Source: Dictyoglomaceae bacterium
Lineage (GTDB): Bacteria; Dictyoglomota; Dictyoglomia; Dictyoglomales; Dictyoglomaceae
Direction: 5' to 3'
Assembly: GCA_028276205.1 (NCBI GenBank)
Contig: JAPYWU010000072.1
Location: 1-7,002 of the forward strand
DNA: 7,002 bases
In this document: in pieces, positions 1-4,907 of the stretch
Layout of the letters: each line of letters opens with the position of its first letter
How positions within the stretch are numbered: the first letter of the stretch is position 1
Program-made: the position numbers and the translations under genes
Notes under the pieces: model-generated
What the model was told of the DNA's origin: nothing
The model's database searches: none
Seen by the model: only the letters and a program-made list of their open reading frames with translations

Positions 1-135
1 TTTTTCCTCCGAAAATTCTCCCTTTTCATCTACTAAATTTTTTGCAAAAACCGCCTGTAACTGAGCAATTTTTTCTTCAAGAGTCATCTTTTTAATTAGT
101 TCTTTAACCTTTTTACTTAACTCTTTGTCTTCCAT
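1..135 (-). CDS. Glycoside hydrolase family 3 (beta-glucosidase/beta-xylosidase type), N-terminal fragment
   Basis: Only the first 45 codons are in the window; the gene runs off the left edge on the minus strand. The peptide begins MEDKELSKKVKELIKKMTLEEK and continues IAQLQAVFAKNLVDEKGEFS. The M-T-L-E-E-K-I-A-Q-L stretch (residues 17-26) is the N-terminal signature of family 3 glycoside hydrolases, and the following L-x-D-E-x-G-x-F-S resembles thermophile beta-xylosidases/beta-glucosidases of this family. Such enzymes release terminal beta-linked glucose or xylose from oligosaccharides. No signal peptide is seen, so a cytoplasmic enzyme acting on imported oligosaccharides is likely. The ATG at 135-133 is preceded six bases upstream by a perfect AAGGAGGT (142-149). 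The catalytic residues lie outside the window, so substrate cannot be judged. Family call fairly sure, specificity unknown. Confidence 0.8.
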   Translation of the reverse strand, partial: MEDKELSKKVKELIKKMTLEEKIAQLQAVFAKNLVDEKGEFSEEK

Positions 136-155
136 GATAATACCTCCTTATAAAC

Positions 156-163
156 AAACGTTT
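156..163. promoter_or_regulatory. Candidate operator AAACGTTT downstream of the GH3 promoter
   Basis: An 8-base perfect palindrome AAACGTTT with a central CG lies at about +5 to +12 of the predicted GH3 transcript, between the -10 box and the Shine-Dalgarno site. A central CG within A/T arms is the usual core of LacI-family operators, which often control sugar-utilisation genes. The position would suit a repressor. It is short, and no regulator gene is in the window, so the role is inferred. Confidence 0.4.
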
Positions 164-174
164 TTATCTTAAAT

Positions 175-203
175 ATTATAAACTAATAGGATTAAAAAAT
201 CAA
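175..203 (-). promoter_or_regulatory. Sigma-70 type promoter of the GH3 gene
   Basis: On the minus strand a -35 element TTGATT (203-198) is separated by 17 bases from a perfect -10 TATAAT (180-175). The predicted start point is near 168, leaving a leader of about 33 bases before the ATG at 135. Confidence 0.7.
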
Positions 204-216
204 AAAGAATTACTAA

Positions 217-245
217 TTTAAAAAAACTATAATATATGTTATTAT
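217..245 (+). promoter_or_regulatory. Probable promoter of the degV-like gene
   Basis: TTTAAA (217-222) is followed after 17 bases by TATTAT (240-245), matching the -35 and -10 consensus at 4/6 and 5/6 positions. A perfect TATAAT also occurs at 228-233 but has no good -35 at the right distance. The start point would be near 252. The region is A/T-only for long stretches, so chance matches are likely and the exact element is uncertain. Confidence 0.4.
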
Positions 246-275
246 TATTAGGACTACATTGTTATGGAGGTAACC

Positions 276-1166
276 ATGGATAAGAATGTAAAATTTAAAG
301 TGATAACTGACACTACGTCTGATATACCTACAGAGATAGGAAAAGAGCTTAATATTAATATAATTCCTTACTACATTCATATGGATGGAAAATCTTATGA
401 AGAAAATGTTGATATTCAACCTGAGGATGTTTGGGAATATCTAAAAAAGGCGCCAGAAAATAACCTTCCTAAAACAGCATGTCCCGGAGTTGGTGAATAC
501 TATGAGGCATTTAAAAAAATTTTAGAAGAAGGTCTTTCTGTTTTAAGCATACACTTAACATCATGGGGAAGTGGTGCCTTTCAATCAGCAAGTATGGCAA
601 AATCCATATTAAAAGAGGAAAATCCAAATTATGAAATAGAAGTCATAGATTCTAAAAGCGTTTCATTAGGTACTGGATTTATGGCTATAGAAGCTGCTCG
701 AGCTGCATTAAAAGGATTATCTCTGAAAGAAGCAGTAGAACATATTCAAAAAATAAGAGATAATTTATTCCATGCCTTCACTAATGAAACATTAAAATAT
801 CTTGCAGCAGGTGGAAGAATAGGAAAAGCAAAGTTTCTTTTGGCAGAAATTTTTAACATTAATCCCATAATTTCAATTGATAAAGAAGGGGTTCTTTTTG
901 CTTTAGATAAAGCCAGAGGAAGGCTTAATGCCTATCAAAAAATTATATCTCATATGCAAGATTTTTTTAAAGACAAAATTAGTTTGAACATAGGATTACT
1001 CCATGCAAATGCATGGGAAGAGATACAAAAATTAAAAGAAGAGATTGTTAAACATTTTGAAATAAAAGAGGTGCTTATTAATAAATTATCAGCAGCTCTA
1101 AGTGTACATTCTGGACCTGGTACTGTAGGTTTAATCGCTTATCCATCATCTCTGTCTATAAAGTAA
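276..1166 (+). CDS. DegV family protein (fatty-acid-binding, FakB-like)
   Basis: A 296-residue protein of usual DegV length. Known family members bind a fatty acid; FakB members present it to the kinase FakA for phosphorylation and phospholipid synthesis. The sequence shows the family marks in order: V-I-T-D-T-T-S-D-I-P near the N-terminus (residues 9-18), I-I-P-Y-Y-I-H and D-G-K-S-Y-E-E (29-43), the ligand-loop region L-T-S-W-G-S-G-A-F-Q-S-A (94-105), V-I-D-S-K-S-V-S-L-G-T-G (123-134), L-K-Y-L-A-A-G-G-R-I-G (173-183) and H-S-G-P-G-T-V-G-L near the C-terminus. I place the start at ATG 276 rather than the in-frame ATG at 264, because GGAGGT (266-271) overlaps the upstream ATG and is well placed only for 276. 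No FakA-like gene is nearby, so which kinase, if any, it serves is unknown. No terminator follows; transcripts would run into the FMN riboswitch leader and its terminator. Confidence 0.88.
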   Translation: MDKNVKFKVITDTTSDIPTEIGKELNINIIPYYIHMDGKSYEENVDIQPEDVWEYLKKAPENNLPKTACPGVGEYYEAFKKILEEGLSVLSIHLTSWGSGAFQSASMAKSILKEENPNYEIEVIDSKSVSLGTGFMAIEAARAALKGLSLKEAVEHIQKIRDNLFHAFTNETLKYLAAGGRIGKAKFLLAEIFNINPIISIDKEGVLFALDKARGRLNAYQKIISHMQDFFKDKISLNIGLLHANAWEEIQKLKEEIVKHFEIKEVLINKLSAALSVHSGPGTVGLIAYPSSLSIK

Positions 1167-1168
1167 AT

Positions 1169-1197
1169 TTGACAAAAACTATAATCTAATTTAAAAT
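1169..1197 (+). promoter_or_regulatory. Promoter of the FMN riboswitch/ribU unit
   Basis: A perfect -35 TTGACA (1169-1174) lies 17 bases upstream of TAAAAT (1192-1197), a 5/6 match to the -10 consensus. It begins three bases after the degV stop codon. The predicted start point is about 1204, just before the aptamer. Confidence 0.78.
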
Positions 1198-1209
1198 TGA
1201 CGACAAGGT

Positions 1210-1375
1210 ATTACCTTCGGGGCAGGGTGAGGGAAGAGATAAATCTCTTCCCAATTCCCGACCGGCAGTGATGGTATCTCTAAAAGAGATACCTAAGCCT
1301 GCGAGCAAGCCTTTGGGCTTGCAGACCTGGTGAAAATCCAGGGCCGACGGTATAGTCCGGATGGGAGAAGGTAAT
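1210..1375 (+). promoter_or_regulatory. FMN riboswitch (RFN element) controlling ribU
   Basis: The RNA binds FMN and represses riboflavin uptake or synthesis genes when FMN is abundant. The canonical conserved blocks are all present in order. P1 is closed by ATTACCTTC (1210-1218) with GAAGGTAAT (1367-1375). The core CGGGGCAGGGTGA (1218-1230) leads to P2, interrupted by an inserted hairpin, then AATTCCCGACCGGCAGTGAT (1253-1272). A variable P3 hairpin spans 1273-1293. AGCCTGCGAG precedes P4 (GCAAGCC 1305-1311 with GGCTTGC 1316-1322). P5 is CCTGG (1326-1330) with CCAGG (1338-1342), enclosing TGAAAAT. The 3' block GCCGACGGTATAGTCCGGAT and GGGAGAAGG complete P6 and P1. An intrinsic terminator 18 bases downstream implies control by transcription attenuation. 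Identification is very secure; only the L2 insertion is unusual. Confidence 0.97.
1231..1252 (+). other. 22-base perfect hairpin inserted in riboswitch loop L2
   Basis: GGGAAGAGA (1231-1239) pairs perfectly with TCTCTTCCC (1244-1252) around a TAAA loop. It sits exactly between TGA and AATT of what is normally the uninterrupted element GGGUGAAAUUCCC, so removing 1231-1252 restores the consensus exactly. The hairpin's outer GGG and CCC could also compete with the P2 strands. Confidence 0.85.
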
Positions 1376-1401
1376 TTATTTATTTGTAAAAAAGCCCTGG
1401 G
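1337..1401 (+). promoter_or_regulatory. Predicted antiterminator pairing (1337-1344 with 1394-1401)
   Basis: TCCAGGGC (1337-1344), which contains the 3' strand of aptamer helix P5, is identical to the 3' arm of the terminator (1412-1419). It can therefore pair with the terminator 5' arm GCCCTGGG (1394-1401) over 8 bp including one G-U. With FMN bound, P5 is held and the terminator forms; without FMN this pairing would disrupt both. The complementarity is seen directly; the switching role is inferred. Confidence 0.6.
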
Positions 1402-1428
1402 GGTATTTACCTCCAGGGCTTTTTTTTT
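1393..1428 (+). terminator. Intrinsic terminator of the FMN riboswitch
   Basis: AGCCCTGGGGGT (1393-1404) pairs with ACCTCCAGGGCT (1409-1420) as a 12-bp stem containing one G-U pair and closed by an ATTT loop, followed by a run of nine T (1420-1428). It lies between the aptamer and the ribU Shine-Dalgarno site. This is a classic strong intrinsic terminator. It should be the FMN-dependent OFF structure and would also stop readthrough from degV. Confidence 0.95.
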
Positions 1429-1453
1429 AATACTAAAAAAGGAGGTTGATGAA

Positions 1454-1987
1454 ATGACCACCAAAAAGCTTACGACAATTTCCATCTTAACAGCCTTATC
1501 TATTATCTTATCAATAACAATTTATTTCCCCATTCTTCCTCAAGCTCCCTATTTACTATATGATCCCGGAGATATTCCTTTATTATTAATAGCTTTGTAC
1601 TATGGAATTTCGGAAGGTATACTAACAACTATTATTGTGGCAATTTTGATGGCTATATTCACAGGCCAAGGCGGACCTATAGGAGCTTTTATGCATTTTT
1701 TAGCAACAGGCACCTTAATAACAGTAGCTGGTATATTATACAGAAAAACAAAAAATAAAATTTTATCTTTGTTATTTGGAACAATAAGTATGGCCATGGT
1801 AATGGCAATTGCAAATCTGATCCTGACACCTATCTACTTAGGGGTACCGAGAAGTAGTATTATTCCATTAATTATTCCAGTAATAATTCCTTTCAATTTA
1901 ATTAAAGCGGGTATTAATTCAATTATTGCTTATCTTATTTCCTCAATAAATACATTATCTAATTATCTATTGGAGAAGAAGGAATAG
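1454..1987 (+). CDS. ribU: Riboflavin ECF transporter S component (RibU-like)
   Basis: A 177-residue, very hydrophobic protein with about six membrane helices, the usual size for substrate-binding S components of energy-coupling factor transporters. It would bind riboflavin outside the cell and work with a shared EcfA/EcfA'/EcfT module, which is not encoded here. Family-like stretches are Y-D-P-G-D-I-P-L-L-L-I-A-L-Y-Y-G (about residues 35-50), G-Q-G-G-P-I-G-A-F-M-H-F-L-A-T-G (72-87), L-T-P-I-Y-L-G-V-P and the C-terminal I-P-F-N-L-I-K-A-G-I-N-S. The FMN riboswitch directly upstream strongly supports riboflavin as the substrate. ATG 1454 is chosen because GGAGGT (1441-1446) lies seven bases upstream; the longer open frame to 1361 would start inside the aptamer and read through the terminator. 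The last 29 bases overlap the end of the convergent transporter gene. Confidence 0.9.
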   Translation: MTTKKLTTISILTALSIILSITIYFPILPQAPYLLYDPGDIPLLLIALYYGISEGILTTIIVAILMAIFTGQGGPIGAFMHFLATGTLITVAGILYRKTKNKILSLLFGTISMAMVMAIANLILTPIYLGVPRSSIIPLIIPVIIPFNLIKAGINSIIAYLISSINTLSNYLLEKKE

Positions 1988-2831
1988 AAGTAAACAAGGA
2001 TAAGAGTATTAGAAAAGCTCCAATAAACTGAATAAGAGATAAGGATTCTTTTAATATAAAAAAGGCAAAAATAGTGGCAAAGACAGGCTCTAAGTTATAT
2101 ATTAAGGCTGATTTCGTAGGGGTAAGATACTTTTGACCTATAAGTTGAAGTGTAAGGGTAAGAGAAGTAGCAATAGTGCCTAAGTAAAGAACAGGAATAA
2201 AAGATATAAAAATATTTCTTAAAGGGAGACTTTCTGGTTCAAAAAAAATATGGAACAATAATGCTAAAAGCATTGTTATAATGAGTTCAGAAAAGACGAG
2301 ATCTAAAACTTCTTTTTTATGAACTACATATGCAATATAGACAATTTGAATAGCGTAAAGTAATGCACAGATAAAAACCAGAAAGTCTCCCCAATTTATA
2401 TAACCAATTTGTGTAAAATCAACTGTAAGCATAGTTAACCCTAAAAATCCTATAAAAACAGAAAGCCACAGTCTAATACTGATTTTACTTCCCAAAAATA
2501 TTCTTTCAAAAAATGGAACCATTAAAACAGAAAGCCCAGTTATAAAAGCACCTTTAGTGGCAGTTGTAGATCTTAATCCAAAAGTTTGAAAAGCTATAGC
2601 TAAAAAATTTATAATTCCTAATATTGATCCTGCCCAATTTATTCTTAATGGAATCCCTTTAACTATGAAATAAATACCTAAAAATAAACTCCCCAAAAAG
2701 AATCTTTCAAATAAAAGGAAAAAAGGGGTAAGATATTTTAAGGATATCTTCGTCAAAGAAAAGGTACTTCCCCATATTAAAGTTACAAAAATTAAAATTA
2801 ATATACCCTTAAGTTCCAATTTTTTCATCAT
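1959..2831 (-). CDS. EamA/DMT-family permease (drug/metabolite transporter)
   Basis: A 290-residue integral membrane protein of usual length for the two-EamA-domain, ten-helix DMT superfamily. The opening L-I-W-G-S-T-F-S-L-T-K-I-S (residues 18-30) is the characteristic first-helix motif, and the second repeat starts near I-N-W-G-D-F-L-V-F-I-C-A-L-L-Y-A. The C-terminal half holds Y-L-G-T-I-A-T-S-L-T and L-E-P-V-F-A-T-I-F-A-F, both typical of the family. Members export metabolites, amino acids or toxic compounds; the substrate here cannot be told. The convergent overlap with ribU (1959-1987) suggests no functional link. The MM start at 2831 has no Shine-Dalgarno upstream and lies about two bases after the predicted transcription start. 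Confidence 0.88.
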   Translation of the reverse strand: MMKKLELKGILILIFVTLIWGSTFSLTKISLKYLTPFFLLFERFFLGSLFLGIYFIVKGIPLRINWAGSILGIINFLAIAFQTFGLRSTTATKGAFITGLSVLMVPFFERIFLGSKISIRLWLSVFIGFLGLTMLTVDFTQIGYINWGDFLVFICALLYAIQIVYIAYVVHKKEVLDLVFSELIITMLLALLFHIFFEPESLPLRNIFISFIPVLYLGTIATSLTLTLQLIGQKYLTPTKSALIYNLEPVFATIFAFFILKESLSLIQFIGAFLILLSLFTSIPSSPIDN

Positions 2832-2839
2832 ACAGCAGA

Positions 2840-2848
2840 ATTATATCA
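2840..2848 (-). promoter_or_regulatory. Extended -10 promoter of the EamA gene
   Basis: On the minus strand TGATATAAT reads as TGn followed by a perfect TATAAT (2845-2840), the extended -10 form. At the normal -35 distance only the poor match TACTTA (2868-2863) is seen. The predicted start is near 2833, giving an mRNA with essentially no leader before the ATG at 2831. Confidence 0.6.
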
Positions 2849-2854
2849 TAATGA

Positions 2855-2883
2855 TTTACAAATAAGTATATTTGGGTTAAGAT
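2855..2883 (+). promoter_or_regulatory. Probable promoter of the DUF151-purH-glycosylase operon
   Basis: TTTACA (2855-2860, 5/6 to the -35) is followed after 17 bases by TAAGAT (2878-2883, 4/6 to the -10). TATGAT at 2883-2888 is an alternative -10. The start point would be near 2890, 29 bases before the ATG. It lies back to back with the EamA promoter. Confidence 0.5.
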
Positions 2884-2918
2884 ATGATAAAAGGTCAATC
2901 AAAAAGAGGTGAAATATC

Positions 2919-3392
2919 ATGATGGTTGAGGTTTATATAGCAGGACTAAGTTTAGATCCTCAAACCAATCAGTTCGTTGTGCTCTTAAGAGAAAAACCAG
3001 AAGGAAAAAGATTCCTCCCAATATGGATAGGTCCTTTTGAAGCTAATGCTATTGCTATTGCATTAGAAAAAATAGATATAGGGAGACCTCTTACCCATGA
3101 CCTTCTAAAAAATATAATTGAATCTTTAAATGCTAAAGTAGATAAAGTTTACATACATTCCTTAAAAGAAAATACGTTTTATGCAACAATCTTCTTAAAT
3201 ATAAACGATAAAATATTAGAAATTGATTCCAGACCTTCTGATGCTATGGCTCTTGCTTTAAGAACTCAATCTCCTATTTATGTAGATTCCCAAATATTAG
3301 AAGAAGCTGGGTTCGTAGAGGAATATAATGCAGAAGAAGAATTAACAAAGCTATTAAGAGATTTAAATCCAGAGGAATTCAAAAAACAATAA
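2919..3392 (+). CDS. Bifunctional nuclease domain protein (BFN/DUF151)
   Basis: A 157-residue protein matching the DUF151/bifunctional nuclease family along its length. Diagnostic stretches are L-P-I-W-I-G-P-F-E-A-N-A-I-A-I-A-L-E (residues 33-50), R-P-L-T-H-D-L-L (56-63), T-F-Y-A-T-I-F-L and D-S-R-P-S-D-A-M-A-L-A-L-R (about 102-114). The acidic tail ending N-P-E-E-F resembles the typical C-terminus. A plant member was reported to have DNase and RNase activity; the bacterial function is poorly defined. No UVR domain follows, so this is the short form. AGAGGTGA (2904-2911) lies seven bases before the first of two tandem ATG codons; the second, at 2922, is also possible. The gene is followed after 18 bases by purH, so it is likely the first gene of an operon. 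Confidence 0.9.
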   Translation: MMVEVYIAGLSLDPQTNQFVVLLREKPEGKRFLPIWIGPFEANAIAIALEKIDIGRPLTHDLLKNIIESLNAKVDKVYIHSLKENTFYATIFLNINDKILEIDSRPSDAMALALRTQSPIYVDSQILEEAGFVEEYNAEEELTKLLRDLNPEEFKKQ

Positions 3393-3410
3393 GAAGGAGG
3401 TTACATAATA

Positions 3411-4907
3411 ATGCCTTTCTCTCTCATCAGTGTTTATGATAAGACTGGAATTGAGAATCTTTGTCTTGAACTAACTAACCATGGATATCAGATTATTGCG
3501 ACTTCTTCCACTGCTAAATATCTAAGAGAGAAAGGATTTGAAGTAAAAGAAGTATCTGAATACACAGGTTTCAAAGAATTAATTGGTGGAAGAGTTAAAA
3601 CCCTTCATCCTAAAATATTTGCAGGAATTTTAGCAAGAAGAGATAAAAAAGAGGATATAGAAGAACTACAGAAAGAAAATATTCCTTTAATAGATATTGT
3701 TGTTTGCAATCTTTATCCTTTTGCAAAAGTTATTTCTAAAAAAGATGTATCTTTAGAAGAAGCATTAGAGAACATTGATATCGGAGGTGTAAGTCTTCTA
3801 AGAGCAGCTGCAAAAAACTTTCCATATGTTCTTGTAGTCCCATCTCCTGAAGATTACGAGAAAGTAATTCAATATTTAAGGGAAAATAGAGATGATATTG
3901 AATTTAGAAGAGAGATGGCTATTAAAGCCTTTTCTATTACCTCTATTTATGATCAAACTATATCCTCTTATTTATCTCAAGAATTCTATGAAAATATAAA
4001 TCTAAATTTAAGCAAGAAATTAGATTTAAGATATGGAGAAAACCCTCAACAAAAAGCAGGATTTTATACTTTACCTTATCAAGAAATTCCTTTCGAGAAA
4101 CTTCAAGGGAAAGAACTATCCTATAATAATCTTTTAGATATGGACTCTGCTTGGAATTTAGTTAAAGAATTTACAGAACCTACTGTAGCAATTATTAAGC
4201 ATAACAATCCTTGTGGCGTAGCTTCTGATAATGACCCTACTAAAGCCTTTTTAAAAGCCCTTGAAAGTGACCCTGTATCTGCATATGGTGGAATTATAGC
4301 ATGTAACTTTATTTTAGATGAAAATACAGCAAAAGAGATAACAAAATCTTTCTTTGAGGTTATAGTAGTACCTGGTATTACAGAAGAAGCTAAAAATATT
4401 CTTTCCACTAAAAAGAATTTAAGAGTTTTAATATATAAAGAAAATATTCCTGAGAATCCCTTTGAAATAAGATCTTTAAGGAGAGGATTTTTAATTCAAA
4501 CCTTCAATAATGTATTGATGAATAATTATGAAGTAAAAACCTCTCTAAAACCAGATGAAAAGGATATGGAAGAATTACTTTTTGCTTTAAAAGTTGTAAA
4601 ACATGTCAAATCAAATGCTATTGTGGTTAGTAAAAACAAACAAACCTTGGGAATTGGGGCAGGACAAATGAATAGAGTAAATTCAGTAAAAATAGCACTG
4701 GAACAAGCAGGAGAAAAGGCAAAAGGGGCTTATCTTGCATCTGATGCTTTCTTTCCCTTTCCAGATTCTATAACTCTCGCAGCCCAATACGGAATAAAGG
4801 CTGTAATTCAACCATCAGGATCTATAAGAGATGAGGAAGTAATAAAAGAAGCAGAGAAAAATGGTATCATATTAGTTATGATCGATATCAGACATTTTAG
4901 ACATTGA
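3411..4907 (+). CDS. purH: Bifunctional purine biosynthesis protein PurH (AICAR transformylase/IMP cyclohydrolase)
   Basis: This enzyme catalyses the last two steps of de novo IMP synthesis: formylation of AICAR with 10-formyl-tetrahydrofolate, then ring closure. The 498 residues are close to the family's usual length. The N-terminal cyclohydrolase (MGS-like) domain shows S-V-Y-D-K-T-G, G-G-R-V-K-T-L-H-P-K-I-F-A-G-I-L, N-L-Y-P-F and N-I-D-I-G-G-V-S-L-L-R-A-A-A-K-N. The transformylase domain shows L-R-Y-G-E-N-P-Q-Q-K (206-215), the catalytic K263-H264 in I-K-H-N-N-P-C-G, S-A-Y-G-G-I-I-A, K-S-N-A-I-V, G-I-G-A-G-Q-M-N-R, S-D-A-F-F-P-F-P-D-S and the terminal R-H-F-R-H. The phosphate loop reads A-T-S-S-T-A-K rather than the common S-T-G-G-T-A-K. 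A perfect AAGGAGGT (3394-3401) lies nine bases before the ATG. No other pur gene is adjacent. The stop overlaps the next start. Confidence 0.97.
   Translation: MPFSLISVYDKTGIENLCLELTNHGYQIIATSSTAKYLREKGFEVKEVSEYTGFKELIGGRVKTLHPKIFAGILARRDKKEDIEELQKENIPLIDIVVCNLYPFAKVISKKDVSLEEALENIDIGGVSLLRAAAKNFPYVLVVPSPEDYEKVIQYLRENRDDIEFRREMAIKAFSITSIYDQTISSYLSQEFYENINLNLSKKLDLRYGENPQQKAGFYTLPYQEIPFEKLQGKELSYNNLLDMDSAWNLVKEFTEPTVAIIKHNNPCGVASDNDPTKAFLKALESDPVSAYGGIIACNFILDENTAKEITKSFFEVIVVPGITEEAKNILSTKKNLRVLIYKENIPENPFEIRSLRRGFLIQTFNNVLMNNYEVKTSLKPDEKDMEELLFALKVVKHVKSNAIVVSKNKQTLGIGAGQMNRVNSVKIALEQAGEKAKGAYLASDAFFPFPDSITLAAQYGIKAVIQPSGSIRDEEVIKEAEKNGIILVMIDIRHFRH

Noticed and set aside
213..419. Minus-strand 68-codon frame overlapping the degV start
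   Set aside because: Antisense to the conserved start of the DegV protein, low-complexity, with no ribosome site or recognisable motif.
1180..1185. Perfect TATAAT just after TTGACA at 1169-1174
   Set aside because: The spacing is only five bases, too short for a promoter; TAAAAT at 1192-1197 gives the correct 17-base spacing.
1361..1453. N-terminal extension of ribU starting at ATG 1361
   Set aside because: It would begin inside the aptamer's last conserved block and translate the terminator; the Shine-Dalgarno at 1441-1446 clearly serves ATG 1454.
1186..1485. Minus-strand open frame of 99 codons over the ribU leader
   Set aside because: It lies across the FMN riboswitch and terminator; the conserved RNA structure explains the sequence and the peptide resembles nothing.
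4121..4408. Minus-strand 95-codon frame inside purH
   Set aside because: Antisense shadow of the conserved AICAR transformylase domain.
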